Shown here one piece after another: positions 7,223-16,471 of a DNA stretch of 64,000 nt (positions are counted from its first letter, which is position 1; the number at the start of each line of letters is the position of its first letter). Source of the stretch: Rossellomorea sp. SC111 (GTDB taxonomy: Bacteria; Bacillota; Bacilli; Bacillales; Bacillaceae_B); assembly GCF_024733565.1 (NCBI RefSeq), contig NZ_JANIOC010000007.1:1-64000 (forward strand), in the 5' to 3' direction. Below the pieces are notes generated by a model that saw only the letters and a program-made list of their open reading frames with translations, had not been told where the DNA came from and did not search any database. Both the position numbers and the translations under genes were made by a program.

Positions 7223-9440
7223 ACCAACTTCAACACAAGTGAAAGATGAACAGCTTTATCGTGAGATGGGTTTAACAGACGAAGAATTTTCAATGGTGGA
7301 AAACATCCTCGGAAGAACACCGAACTACACAGAGACCGGTCTCTTCTCTGTGATGTGGTCAGAGCATTGCAGCTATAAAAATTCGAAGCCTGTATTGATG
7401 AAATTCCCAACGACAGGTGAACGGGTTCTCCAAGGACCTGGAGAAGGAGCTGGAATTGTTGATATTGGCGATGATCAAGCAGTTGTGTTCAAAATCGAGA
7501 GTCACAATCATCCATCGGCCATCGAGCCTTATCAAGGAGCGGCAACGGGTGTCGGGGGTATTATACGAGACGTATTCTCGATGGGGGCAAGACCTGTCGC
7601 ACTCCTCAACTCTTTACGCTTTGGAGAGCTGGATTCTCCTCGTGTTCAGTATCTATTTAAAGAAGTCGTAGCGGGTATCGCGGGATACGGTAACTGCATC
7701 GGAATCCCGACGGTCGGAGGGGAAGTTCAATTTGATGCTTCGTATGAAGGAAATCCTCTTGTAAACGCCATGTGTGTCGGATTGATCGATCATAAAGATA
7801 TTAAGAAAGGTCAGGCGCACGGTGTCGGCAATACCGTCATGTATGTCGGGGCGAAAACAGGCCGCGACGGCATTCACGGAGCCACCTTCGCATCCGAGGA
7901 ATTAAATGAAGGATCGGAAGAGAAGCGCCCGGCGGTTCAAGTGGGAGATCCATTCATGGAGAAATTACTGCTTGAAGCGTGTCTGGAGCTTGTTCAGAAT
8001 GATGCCCTTGTCGGCATTCAGGATATGGGAGCAGCAGGTCTTACAAGTTCATCCGCTGAAATGGCAAGTAAAGCGGGATCCGGAATCGAAATGGACCTTG
8101 ATCTTGTCCCTCAGCGTGAAAGAGGCATGACGGCATATGAAATGATGTTATCAGAATCACAAGAACGTATGCTGATCGTCGTGGAAAAAGGCCGTGAACA
8201 AGAAATCGTCGATCTTTTTTCAAAATATGACTTAGAAGCGGTTTCCATCGGGAAGGTAACCGATGATAAACGCCTTCGCCTTCTTCACAAAGGTGAGGTG
8301 GTGGCAGATGTACCCGTCGATGCACTTGCTGAGGAAGCCCCTGTTTATAACAAGCCTTCTCAAGAAGCGGCTTACTATAAGGAGTTTCAAGCAATGGAAA
8401 CGCCTGCTCCAAAGGTTGAAGATTATAAAGAGACACTTAAAGCATTGTTACAGCAGCCGACGATCGCAAGTAAAGAATGGGTATACGATCAATATGACCA
8501 TCAAGTAAGAACGAGTACGGTGGTGAGCCCGGGTTCGGATGCAGCGGTCGTACGTGTACGCGGCACAAGAAAAGCCCTTGCCATGACAACGGATTGTAAT
8601 TCCCGCTACCTGTACCTTGATCCGGAAGTCGGAGGAAAGATTGCAGTAGCTGAAGCAGCCCGTAATATCGTTTGCTCAGGAGCGATCCCACTTGCGATTA
8701 CGGACTGTTTGAACTTCGGAAATCCGGAGAAGCCGGAAATTTTCTGGCAGATTGAAAAATCCGTTGACGGAATGAGCGAGGCATGCCGTGAGCTGTCGAC
8801 TCCGGTTATCGGTGGAAATGTTTCGCTATACAACGAATCCATGGGGACCGCCGTTTATCCAACACCTGTTGTCGGAATGGTCGGACTGATTGAGGATGTC
8901 GATCATATTACGACTCAAAGCTTCAAGGAAGCCGGGGATACTATTTACGTGATTGGTGAAACACGTGAAGAGTTCGGTGGAAGTGAGCTTCAAAAGCTGA
9001 CAGAAGGAAAGATCTTCGGTCAGGCACCTACGATCGATTTGAAAACGGAGCTTCGCCGGCAAATGCAGCTGTTAGAAGCGATTCAGAAAGGTCTTGTGGC
9101 ATCTGCCCATGACATCTCTGAAGGTGGTTTCGCCGTTGCTCTTGCAGAATCCACGTTTGGAACAAAAGGATTGGGAGCAAACGTCCACGTTTCAGGAGAA
9201 AACAATGTGGCAGCTCTTTTCAGTGAAACACAATCACGGTTCATCGTTACGGTCAAACCGGAGCACAAGACTGAGTTTGAGAAACTCGTTCCAGAGGCAA
9301 AGGTCATTGGTGACGTGACCGACCTTGGAGCAATCAAGGTGACATCGGAAAAAGGGGACCTACTATTAGAAGCGTCAGTTGAAGAATTAGAGTCAGCTTG
9401 GAAAGGAGCGATCCCATGCCTGCTGAAATCAAAGGTTTAA
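7206..9440 (+). CDS. purL: FGAM synthase synthetase subunit PurL
   Basis: Formylglycinamidine ribonucleotide synthase, the short 744-residue Gram-positive form. It uses ATP and ammonia from PurQ to convert FGAR to FGAM. Two AIRS-like halves are seen: the first with [13 protein letters not shown] and [13 protein letters not shown] followed by ESHNHPSA, the second starting near [14 protein letters not shown] with the DISEGG motif in its C-terminal part. The ATG at 7206 lies inside purQ; GGAGGGAAAAAC gives the ribosome-binding site. Its last 25 bases overlap purF. Confidence 0.95.
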   Translation: MSLMLEPTSTQVKDEQLYREMGLTDEEFSMVENILGRTPNYTETGLFSVMWSEHCSYKNSKPVLMKFPTTGERVLQGPGEGAGIVDIGDDQAVVFKIESHNHPSAIEPYQGAATGVGGIIRDVFSMGARPVALLNSLRFGELDSPRVQYLFKEVVAGIAGYGNCIGIPTVGGEVQFDASYEGNPLVNAMCVGLIDHKDIKKGQAHGVGNTVMYVGAKTGRDGIHGATFASEELNEGSEEKRPAVQVGDPFMEKLLLEACLELVQNDALVGIQDMGAAGLTSSSAEMASKAGSGIEMDLDLVPQRERGMTAYEMMLSESQERMLIVVEKGREQEIVDLFSKYDLEAVSIGKVTDDKRLRLLHKGEVVADVPVDALAEEAPVYNKPSQEAAYYKEFQAMETPAPKVEDYKETLKALLQQPTIASKEWVYDQYDHQVRTSTVVSPGSDAAVVRVRGTRKALAMTTDCNSRYLYLDPEVGGKIAVAEAARNIVCSGAIPLAITDCLNFGNPEKPEIFWQIEKSVDGMSEACRELSTPVIGGNVSLYNESMGTAVYPTPVVGMVGLIEDVDHITTQSFKEAGDTIYVIGETREEFGGSELQKLTEGKIFGQAPTIDLKTELRRQMQLLEAIQKGLVASAHDISEGGFAVALAESTFGTKGLGANVHVSGENNVAALFSETQSRFIVTVKPEHKTEFEKLVPEAKVIGDVTDLGAIKVTSEKGDLLLEASVEELESAWKGAIPCLLKSKV

Positions 9441-10837
9441 ACGAAGAATGTGGCGTATTCGGGATATGGGGACATCCCAATGCCGCGCAAATTACGTATT
9501 ATGGACTTCATAGTCTGCAGCACAGAGGACAAGAAGGAACAGGAATTGTCGTTTCCGACGGTGACACGTTACGCTGCTTGAAAGGGGAAGGCCTCGTAAC
9601 GGAAGTGTTCCAGGAAGGCACCATCGAGAAGCTTGAAGGGGATTCGGCCATCGGTCATGTGCGATACGCTACAGCCGGGGGCGGAGGCTATGAAAATGTT
9701 CAGCCGCTCCTTTTCAACTCGCAGAATGGCAGCCTTGCTCTTGCTCATAATGGCAATCTCGTCAATGCGAACGCCTTAAAGCATCAGCTTGAAGGACAGG
9801 GGAGTATTTTTCAAACAAGCTCGGATACAGAAGTGCTGGCACATTTAATCAAAAGAAGCGGGTACCGCAATCTGAAAGACCGTGTGAAAAACGCATTGAC
9901 CATGTTGAAGGGTGCCTATGCGTTTACAGTGATGACAGAAACAGAGATGATGGTGGCACTTGATCCACACGGTCTTCGTCCATTATCTCTCGGTAAGCTT
10001 GGGGATGCTTACTGTGTGGCGTCAGAAACATGTGCCTTCGATATTGTAGGAGCTGAATTCGTACGTGATATCGAACCGGGGGAGCTTGTGATCATCAATG
10101 ATGAGGGATTGACCTCAGAACGGTTTAGTTATTCAGGCGGGAATGCGATGTGTACGATGGAGTATGTATACTTCTCACGACCGGACAGCAATATCCAGGG
10201 GATCAACGTCCACTCCGCTAGAAAGCGGATGGGGATGGAACTGGCGAATGAAGCACCGATTGAAGCGGATGTTGTCACAGGCGTGCCGGATTCGAGCATC
10301 TCAAGTGCCATCGGCTATGCGGAAGCATCAGGCATCCCATATGAATTGGGACTGATCAAGAATCGTTACGTAGGGCGTACATTCATTCAGCCTTCTCAAT
10401 CCCTTCGTGAACAGGGTGTGAAGATGAAGCTTTCACCTGTAAGGGGAGTGGTTGAGGGCAAGCGTGTCGTCATGGTCGACGATTCCATCGTACGGGGAAC
10501 GACATCGAAACGGATCGTGACGATGCTGAAGGAAGCGGGGGCAAAGGAAGTGCATGTGTGCATCAGTTCACCGCCGATTAAGAACCCTTGCTTCTACGGC
10601 ATCGATACTTCGACTCATGAAGAACTGATCGCCTCTTCCAACTCAGTGGAGGAGATGCGCCAGATCATCGGAGCGGACTCACTGACGTTCTTGAGTCCGG
10701 AAGGCGTGATCAAAGCCATCGGGCGGGATGATTCATCAGAGAACCGTGGTCAATGCATGGCTTGCTTTACAGGGAAGTATCCAACGGAAATCTACCCGGA
10801 TACACTTCATCCACATGAAAAAGAGTTAGTGAAATAG
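9416..10837 (+). CDS. purF: Amidophosphoribosyltransferase PurF
   Basis: Committed step of purine synthesis: PRPP plus glutamine gives phosphoribosylamine. The 473-residue preprotein starts with an 11-residue propeptide ending in EE before Cys12 of CGVFG, which becomes the N-terminal nucleophile after cleavage. The PRPP loop is [14 protein letters not shown]. Cysteines in NAMCTME, NPCFYG and GQCMAC correspond to the four ligands of the 4Fe-4S cluster of the Bacillus enzyme, which makes it oxygen-sensitive. ATG 9416 was chosen over an upstream TTG at 9398 because AAAGGAG lies just before it. Confidence 0.95.
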   Translation: MPAEIKGLNEECGVFGIWGHPNAAQITYYGLHSLQHRGQEGTGIVVSDGDTLRCLKGEGLVTEVFQEGTIEKLEGDSAIGHVRYATAGGGGYENVQPLLFNSQNGSLALAHNGNLVNANALKHQLEGQGSIFQTSSDTEVLAHLIKRSGYRNLKDRVKNALTMLKGAYAFTVMTETEMMVALDPHGLRPLSLGKLGDAYCVASETCAFDIVGAEFVRDIEPGELVIINDEGLTSERFSYSGGNAMCTMEYVYFSRPDSNIQGINVHSARKRMGMELANEAPIEADVVTGVPDSSISSAIGYAEASGIPYELGLIKNRYVGRTFIQPSQSLREQGVKMKLSPVRGVVEGKRVVMVDDSIVRGTTSKRIVTMLKEAGAKEVHVCISSPPIKNPCFYGIDTSTHEELIASSNSVEEMRQIIGADSLTFLSPEGVIKAIGRDDSSENRGQCMACFTGKYPTEIYPDTLHPHEKELVK

Positions 10838-10845
10838 GGGGAATC

Positions 10846-11877
10846 ATGATGGCAAATGCGTATCGTCAGGCAGGAGTAGATATCGAAGCGGGATACGAAT
10901 CCGTCGACCGGATCAAAAAGCATGTGAAACGGACAGCGCGTGAAGGAGTTCTCGGTCAATTGGGCAGCTTTGGCGGGATGTTCGATTTATCTTCCTTGAA
11001 TTTGAAGGAACCCGTTCTCGTCTCGGGGACAGATGGAGTCGGAACAAAACTGAAGCTTGCCTTCATGGCAGACAAACACGATACGATCGGAATCGATTGT
11101 GTGGCCATGTGTGTGAATGACATCGTCGTTCAAGGAGCGGAACCACTGTATTTCTTAGACTATATAGCGACCGGGAAAGCACTCCCGGAGAAGATAGAAG
11201 GTATTGTAAAAGGAATCGCGGACGGATGTGAAACAGCGGGCTGTGCGCTGATCGGTGGAGAGACCGCCGAGATGCCCGGTATGTATTCAGATGAAGAATA
11301 TGATATCGCCGGCTTCGCTGTAGGCGCCTGTGAAAAAAAAGAGATCATCACAGGAACGGAAATTTCTGAAGGAAATGTGTTAGTCGGACTGGGTTCCAGT
11401 GGTATACACAGTAATGGGTACTCTTTAGTGAGAAAAGTATTCTTCGAAGATCAGTCGTTTTCTTTGGAAGAATCACTACCTGAAATCGGGACCACATTAA
11501 AGGAAGCATTGCTCACACCGACTAAGATTTACGTTAAACCGGTATTAGCGGCACTGAAACAATTCTCCATCAAAGGGATGTCACATATCACCGGCGGAGG
11601 TTTCATTGAAAATATTCCACGTATGCTGCCGGATCACCTGCAAGCGGAGATAACCGAAGGCAGCTGGGATATTCCAGGCATTTTCACCGCCCTTGAGTAC
11701 TATGGAGACATTCCCCGCAGCGAAATGTACAACATTTTCAACATGGGTATCGGATTTGTATTAGCAGTTGAAGAAAGTGAAGCAGAAGACATTCTTCAAT
11801 TTTTTAACGAACAGGGTGAAGAAGCCTTTATCATCGGACGTGTGACGAAAGGATCAGGGGTACGCTTCGTTCGTTGA
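10846..11877 (+). CDS. purM: AIR synthetase PurM
   Basis: Phosphoribosylformylglycinamidine cyclo-ligase, 343 residues, closing the imidazole ring of AIR with ATP. AIRS-family landmarks are [14 protein letters not shown] (about 60-75), [21 protein letters not shown] ammonia of the ATP site, [11 protein letters not shown] and the C-terminal [13 protein letters not shown]. The start is ATG 10846 or the ATG immediately after it (10849), behind GGGGG. It lies eight bases after purF. Confidence 0.95.
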   Translation: MMANAYRQAGVDIEAGYESVDRIKKHVKRTAREGVLGQLGSFGGMFDLSSLNLKEPVLVSGTDGVGTKLKLAFMADKHDTIGIDCVAMCVNDIVVQGAEPLYFLDYIATGKALPEKIEGIVKGIADGCETAGCALIGGETAEMPGMYSDEEYDIAGFAVGACEKKEIITGTEISEGNVLVGLGSSGIHSNGYSLVRKVFFEDQSFSLEESLPEIGTTLKEALLTPTKIYVKPVLAALKQFSIKGMSHITGGGFIENIPRMLPDHLQAEITEGSWDIPGIFTALEYYGDIPRSEMYNIFNMGIGFVLAVEESEAEDILQFFNEQGEEAFIIGRVTKGSGVRFVR

Positions 11878-11913
11878 AATGAAGGGTGAGCATGTCAATA
11901 ACGGGGGCGAGTC

Positions 11914-12489
11914 ATGAGACAGATTGCCATTTTTGCATCAGGAAGCGGAAGTAATTTTCAAGCATTGGTAGACGCTGTACAAAGCGGAACTCTGAAAGCG
12001 AATATCAGACTTCTTGTATGTGACCAGCCGGGCGCGTTTGTCATCCACCGCGCCCAAACTGCAGGAATCCCGACCTTCGTTTTTCGGGCTAAGGACTATG
12101 AGAACAAGCAGGCATTTGAACAGGAAATCCTGAATGAGATGGCTCATTTGGATGTTGATTTTATTGTATTAGCAGGGTATATGAGATTGATTGGTCCAAC
12201 GCTTCTCGAAAGCTTCGGTGGAAGGATCGTCAATATTCATCCGTCACTCCTCCCTTCTTTTCCAGGGAAAGACGCCATTGGACAAGCCATCGACGGCGGG
12301 GTGAAGATCACCGGCGTTACGGTTCATTTCGTGGACGCAGGGATGGATACCGGTGAGATCATCGCACAGGAAATCGTCCGGGTCACAACAGGTGAAACCA
12401 GGCAGTCACTCCAGGACAAAATCCAGCACGTCGAGCACCACCTATACCCGAACACCCTGAACCACCTCTTCCTCACCACCGGACACTAA
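11914..12489 (+). CDS. purN: GAR transformylase PurN
   Basis: Phosphoribosylglycinamide formyltransferase, folate dependent, 191 residues. It begins with the nucleotide-fold loop FASGSGSNFQAL. The catalytic region NIHPSLLPSFPG holds the conserved Asn and His, and the catalytic Asp is in HFVDAGMDTG. The last ~25 residues are unusually rich in His, Thr and Asn (HVEHHLYPNTLNHLF), as often seen at PurN ends. It sits 36 bases behind purM with a GGGG-type ribosome-binding site. Confidence 0.95.
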   Translation: MRQIAIFASGSGSNFQALVDAVQSGTLKANIRLLVCDQPGAFVIHRAQTAGIPTFVFRAKDYENKQAFEQEILNEMAHLDVDFIVLAGYMRLIGPTLLESFGGRIVNIHPSLLPSFPGKDAIGQAIDGGVKITGVTVHFVDAGMDTGEIIAQEIVRVTTGETRQSLQDKIQHVEHHLYPNTLNHLFLTTGH

Positions 12490-12537
12490 AGCGGGGAAGA
12501 GATAGGTTGCTTTGTTATGGTAGTGTGATAAAGTGAT

Positions 12538-12551
12538 GAGGGACGGACCTT
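12538..12551 (+). repeat. GAGGGACGGACCTT repeat, purN-purH gap
   Basis: One exact copy of the dispersed 14-nt motif in the 119-base gap between purN and purH, upstream of the purH ribosome-binding site AGAGGAGG. It is unpaired here: no inverted partner is nearby. Confidence 0.8.
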
Positions 12552-12608
12552 GGGTTTGAAAATAATAAATGAATATCAGCATTACAGCAGGCAGAGGAGG
12601 ATCAGACA

Positions 12609-14144
12609 TTGAAAAAGAGAGCATTAATCAGTGTTTCAGATAAAAGTGGTGTCATCGAATTCGCAAAGGAATTGAAGACACTCGGATATGACATCATTTC
12701 AACTGGTGGAACGAAGAAGCTCCTTTTAGAAAATGACGTAGACGTCATGGGAGTGGAAGAAGTAACGGGCTTTCCTGAAATTTTAGAAGGACGCGTAAAA
12801 ACCCTTCACCCTAATATCCATGGTGGACTTCTTGCAAAACGTGGGGAAGAAAGTCACCTCAAACAGATGCAGGAACAGGGAATCGAGGGTATCGACCTCG
12901 TATGTGTCAACCTTTATCCTTTCCAGCAAACCATCGCAAAGCCGAATGTCGGTGTAGAAGAAGCGATTGAGAACATCGATATCGGTGGGCCGACAATGTT
13001 GCGTGCCGCTGCAAAAAATCATCAATATGTGACGGTCGTAGTCGATGCGTTGGATTATGATGAAGTGATCGCTGAGTTAAAGCTTCATGGTGAACCTTCA
13101 CTGGAGAGACGTCGTAAGTTGGCCGCCAAGGTATTCCGTCATACGGCAGCTTATGATGCCTTCATCGCAGAATACATGACAGACATTTCGGGTGAAGAGA
13201 ATCCTGAGCGTTTTACAAGAACGTATGAACTAAAGCAGACGCTGCGTTATGGAGAAAACCCTCATCAACAAGCTTCCTTCTACCGCGCACCACTCGGCTC
13301 TGAATTCTCTGTAGCCATGGCAAGACAGCTTCACGGGAAAGAGCTTTCCTATAATAATATCAATGATGCGAATGCTGCCCTTCAAATTGTAAAAGAGTTC
13401 ACGGAACCGGCGGCTGTAGCGGTGAAGCACATGAATCCGTGTGGAGTCGGCGTCGGTCAGACCATCCACGAAGCGTTTTCGAAAGCGTATGAAGCGGATT
13501 CTACATCCATCTTCGGAGGGATTGTCGCGTTGAATCGTATCGTGGATGAAGAAACTGCCAAGCAGCTTCATGAAATCTTCCTGGAAATCGTCATCGCTCC
13601 TGCTTTCAGTGACGAAGCGTTTGAAATTCTTTCAGGCAAGAAGAATATCCGTTTATTGACGGTTCCATTTGAATCCACAAACAAAATCGAGCATAAGTTG
13701 ACGACGGTCGAAGGTGGTTTATTGGTTCAAGCGGATGACACGTTCACCCTTGACGATGCAGACCTGAGAGTCGTGACGAAACGTGAACCGACGGAAGCGG
13801 AATGGGACGCTATGAAGCTCGGATGGAAAGTCGTGAAGCATGTGAAGTCGAACGCAATTGTTGTGACAGATGCTCATATGACAGTTGGAGTCGGTGCGGG
13901 ACAGATGAACCGCGTAGGTGCTGCAAACATTGCAATCGAGCAAGCCGGTGCGAAAGCCAATGGAGCCGCCATGGCATCTGATGCATTCTTCCCTATGGAC
14001 GATACCGTAGAAGCCGCCGCAAAAGCAGGCATCACAGCCATCATCCAACCCGGAGGCTCCATCCGTGACGAAGACTCCATCAAAAAAGCAGACCAATACG
14101 GCATCACCATGGTCATGACCGGCATCCGCCACTTCAAACATTAA
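12609..14144 (+). CDS. purH: Bifunctional AICAR transformylase / IMP cyclohydrolase PurH
   Basis: A 511-residue enzyme for the last two steps to IMP. The N-terminal ~195 residues form the IMP cyclohydrolase (MGS-like) domain with [17 protein letters not shown] and [11 protein letters not shown]. The rest is the formyltransferase, with [18 protein letters not shown] (catalytic Lys-His) and FFPMDDTVE. The start is TTG at 12609 behind AGAGGAGG, giving [14 protein letters not shown]. The gap to purD is 226 bases and carries two repeats and a terminator-like hairpin. Confidence 0.95.
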   Translation: MKKRALISVSDKSGVIEFAKELKTLGYDIISTGGTKKLLLENDVDVMGVEEVTGFPEILEGRVKTLHPNIHGGLLAKRGEESHLKQMQEQGIEGIDLVCVNLYPFQQTIAKPNVGVEEAIENIDIGGPTMLRAAAKNHQYVTVVVDALDYDEVIAELKLHGEPSLERRRKLAAKVFRHTAAYDAFIAEYMTDISGEENPERFTRTYELKQTLRYGENPHQQASFYRAPLGSEFSVAMARQLHGKELSYNNINDANAALQIVKEFTEPAAVAVKHMNPCGVGVGQTIHEAFSKAYEADSTSIFGGIVALNRIVDEETAKQLHEIFLEIVIAPAFSDEAFEILSGKKNIRLLTVPFESTNKIEHKLTTVEGGLLVQADDTFTLDDADLRVVTKREPTEAEWDAMKLGWKVVKHVKSNAIVVTDAHMTVGVGAGQMNRVGAANIAIEQAGAKANGAAMASDAFFPMDDTVEAAAKAGITAIIQPGGSIRDEDSIKKADQYGITMVMTGIRHFKH

Positions 14145-14147
14145 TGT

Positions 14148-14250
14148 GAGGGACGGACCTCAAGTTTTGACTGACATCCCAAAGCGATAGACAGTTCAAA
14201 CCTTTTAGGTGAAGGGTTCTGCATGGCGGGCAGCTTGAGGGACGGACCTC
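14148..14250 (+). repeat. Two GAGGGACGGACCTC copies between purH and purD
   Basis: Exact copies at 14148-14161, four bases after the purH stop, and at 14237-14250, in the same orientation about 89 bases apart. They are part of the dispersed family and enlarge a gap that is short in related operons. Confidence 0.8.
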
Positions 14251-14308
14251 GCGTCTCCCCTGCCAGAGCCCGGCCTGAGAAGCAGATCATACATCTATTC
14301 CACATACG

Positions 14309-14347
14309 AACCTCTCCTCATTTACATCATCACGGGGAGGGGTTTTC
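14309..14347 (+). terminator. Terminator-like hairpin before purD
   Basis: AACCTCTCCTC (14309-14319) pairs with GGGGAGGGGTT (14334-14344) with G-U pairs, followed by TTTTCTT. It lies 24 bases before the purD start and would reduce read-through into purD unless that gene has its own promoter or the hairpin leaks. No clear promoter is seen after it. Confidence 0.6.
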
Positions 14348-14370
14348 TTAAAAAAGGGGGCTTTTTCAAG

Positions 14371-15645
14371 ATGAAAGTACTAGTGATCGGACGTGGCGGC
14401 CGCGAGCATGCCATATGCAAGAAGTTAGCGGAAAGTGAAAGTGTAACTGAAGTGTTCTGTGCACCCGGTAATGCGGGGATTGAAAGCGTCGCAACGAATC
14501 TCCCGTACAGTGAATCCGACGTGAGTGAACTGATTGATTTTGCCAAGAAAGAGGGTATAGCGTATACGTTTGTTGGCCCAGAGAATCCACTACTTGATGG
14601 AATCGTCAACCGCTTCCAGAAAGAAGGTCTGAACATATTCGGACCGACGAAAGAAGCAGCGATCATCGAAGGAAGCAAATCGTTCTCGAAAGAATTAATG
14701 AAAAAATACAATATCCCAACGGCAGCGTATAAAGTGTTCACAAGCGTGGAGAAAGCGATCGAATATGTGAAGGAAGTCGGTGCGCCGATTGTGGTAAAGG
14801 CAGATGGACTGGCGGCAGGTAAGGGTGTTGTCGTTGCGAAAACAGAGGAAGAGGCCATCAGTGCATTGGAGGAAATGCTTCTGGATGAAAAGTTCGGGGT
14901 AGCCTCCTCGAAAGTGGTGGTGGAAGAATGCCTGTTTGGAGAAGAATTTTCACTCATGGCTTTTGTAAGTGGTGAGTCGGTATATCCCATGGTGATCGCA
15001 CAGGATCATAAACGTGCCTATGATGGTGATCAAGGTCCGAATACAGGCGGTATGGGTGCATATTCCCCGGTGCCTCATATTTCGGAAGAGGTTGTGAAGG
15101 AAGCGATTTCCACTGTCCTTCACCCGACTGCTCAAGCGATGGTGAAAGAGGATCGTTCCTTTACCGGAATTTTATATGCCGGGCTGATGCTGACAAGTGA
15201 GGGCCCGAAAGTGATCGAGTTCAACGCGCGATTTGGAGATCCGGAAACGCAGGTAGTACTGCCGCGTTTGGCTTCTGATTTTGGTCTTGTCGTGAAAAAC
15301 ATCATCGAAGGCAAGCCTGTCGATTTGGAATGGTCAGATGAGGCGGTCCTTGGGGTGGTGCTGGCAGCAGAAGGTTATCCTGGTGACTATGAGAAAGGGA
15401 TCCCACTGCCTGATCTTGAAAAGTCGATGGATGATAAGACCCTGGTTTATCATGCAGGCACCGAATTCAATGACCATAATACCCTTGTTTCAAATGGCGG
15501 AAGAGTGTTACTGATCGCTTCCTCTGCTCCCACTGTAGAAAAAGCGCAAACCGCCGTTTATAAAGAATTATCCAAAGCAGAGTGCAAAGGCTTGTTCTAC
15601 AGAAGAGATATCGGTCGGAGAGCTATCGAACACGTCTCTTCCTAG
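14371..15645 (+). CDS. purD: GAR synthetase PurD
   Basis: Phosphoribosylamine-glycine ligase, 424 residues, ATP-grasp fold. It starts with VIGRGGREHAI, has the ATP loop VKADGLAAGKGVVVA (about 132-146), the QDHKRAYDGDQGPNTGGMGAY segment region near 210-230 and the metal site EFNARFGDPETQ near 285. AAAGGGGG precedes ATG 14371. Last gene of the purine operon. Its final 23 bases are overlapped on the other strand by the small EYxxD gene. Confidence 0.95.
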   Translation: MKVLVIGRGGREHAICKKLAESESVTEVFCAPGNAGIESVATNLPYSESDVSELIDFAKKEGIAYTFVGPENPLLDGIVNRFQKEGLNIFGPTKEAAIIEGSKSFSKELMKKYNIPTAAYKVFTSVEKAIEYVKEVGAPIVVKADGLAAGKGVVVAKTEEEAISALEEMLLDEKFGVASSKVVVEECLFGEEFSLMAFVSGESVYPMVIAQDHKRAYDGDQGPNTGGMGAYSPVPHISEEVVKEAISTVLHPTAQAMVKEDRSFTGILYAGLMLTSEGPKVIEFNARFGDPETQVVLPRLASDFGLVVKNIIEGKPVDLEWSDEAVLGVVLAAEGYPGDYEKGIPLPDLEKSMDDKTLVYHAGTEFNDHNTLVSNGGRVLLIASSAPTVEKAQTAVYKELSKAECKGLFYRRDIGRRAIEHVSS

Positions 15646-15736
15646 ATTTTCGAACATACACATATGCAATGGCGACGATGCCGCCGATCAACGAAAACAG
15701 CACATACGACATATCGGTTAAATATTCCCAAAACAT
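15623..15736 (-). CDS. EYxxD-motif small membrane protein
   Basis: A 37-residue ORF on the minus strand: short N-terminus MFWEYLTDMSYV, one hydrophobic segment from about residue 11 to 28, and a basic tail RKSRKRRVR. The EYLTD sequence fits the EYxxD small-membrane-protein family of Bacillaceae as I recall it. AGGAG at 15746-15750 lies nine bases before the ATG; a GTG directly before (15739) is also possible. It converges on purD and overlaps its last 23 bases. Function unknown. The basic tail suggests a cytoplasmic C-terminus. Confidence 0.75.
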   Translation of the reverse strand: MFWEYLTDMSYVLFSLIGGIVAIAYVYVRKSRKRRVR

Positions 15737-15767
15737 CACAAACAACTCCTTTAATTAAATATGGATG

Positions 15768-15819
15768 CAGGCTTGCCGAGGGATGTCCTATTGAGAGGGA
15801 CGGACCTCGGCAAGCCTGC
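15768..15819. repeat. 15-bp perfect inverted repeat holding a GAGGGACGGACCTC copy
   Basis: GCAGGCTTGCCGAGG (15768-15782) pairs with CCTCGGCAAGCCTGC (15805-15819). The dispersed motif GAGGGACGGACCTC at 15795-15808 runs from the loop into the right arm. There is only a short T-run on the right (CATTTTCG), so it is a weak terminator at best. It lies upstream of the EYxxD gene and downstream of the DUF2892 gene. Confidence 0.7.
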
Positions 15820-15893
15820 CATTTTCGAGGGATGCGATCAACAGAACCCCCGCTGTTACGGGATTTCACAGGACGAAGTTTCTTTAAAGACCC

Positions 15894-16346
15894 CTAAGAA
15901 TGAAGGTCCGTCCCTTTAGAACCATTCAGAGCTTCCTGGACTTCCTGGTTGGTGAGTTCTTCTGGGTTGAAGTTGGATTCTTTTTTGGTGTTTTTCAGCG
16001 GGTCTTGGTTGTGTTCGTGAGTTTGTTGGTGCTGGTGCCCGTTGTCTGTGTGATCCTTTTTATCAGATTTCAGCATGTCTTTAAAGTTCATCATATCTTT
16101 TGTTTTAAATCCTCCGAAGCCGCCGCTTTTGCCTTCCCCATCTCCGCCTTTTTCAAACAGTGCAGTGACAGGGCAATAACGCAGGATTCCTTCTCCGACT
16201 TTCATGGCGCCGATTACTGCCATGACAAGATAAGAGTCCCTCCATGGACGTCTTGCAAGCTTTGATGTACTCCAGGCCAAAATGGTAAATCCAACTGTGA
16301 TGCGAATCAGGGCATTGATGATCCCGATGTTTGATGATACTTTCAT
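15894..16346 (-). CDS. DUF2892 (YgaP-like) membrane protein
   Basis: A 150-residue protein. The first ~60 residues are a YgaP-type transmembrane domain (MKVSSNIGIINALIRITVGF..., RPWRDSYLVMAVIGAMKVGEGILRYCPV) with two hydrophobic helices and the family-typical CPV end. The rest is a Gly-rich linker followed by a hydrophilic His/Gln/Asn-rich tail (DNGHQHQQTHEHNQD). Start at 16346 behind AAGGAGG. The last residues KGTDLHS are encoded by a copy of the dispersed repeat, so the C-terminus was probably altered by repeat arrival. It is divergent from yerA. Function unknown; some relatives associate with sulfur transfer. Confidence 0.8.
   Translation of the reverse strand: MKVSSNIGIINALIRITVGFTILAWSTSKLARRPWRDSYLVMAVIGAMKVGEGILRYCPVTALFEKGGDGEGKSGGFGGFKTKDMMNFKDMLKSDKKDHTDNGHQHQQTHEHNQDPLKNTKKESNFNPEELTNQEVQEALNGSKGTDLHS
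15903..15916 (-). repeat. GGGACGGACCTT repeat inside the DUF2892 reading frame
   Basis: On the minus strand AAAGGGACGGACCTTCA encodes KGTDLH just before the stop. It matches 13 of 14 positions of the dispersed motif. This places a non-coding repeat at the end of a gene. Confidence 0.75.
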
Positions 16347-16471
16347 TTGTAAATTCCTCCTTAATCGAAAATTCACATAATTGTTGTAAACCTTTAATGC
16401 GTTAAATAGTAAAATATGTTAACATAAATTGAAACTTAAACTAATACCATTCCACTAGAGGAGTGTTCACA

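Noticed and set aside
13719..14141. 140-residue Cys/His-rich minus-strand ORF
   Set aside because: Shadow of purH; unusual composition comes from antisense codons.
14322..14990. 222-residue Ser-rich minus-strand ORF
   Set aside because: Antisense shadow of purD with no ribosome-binding site.
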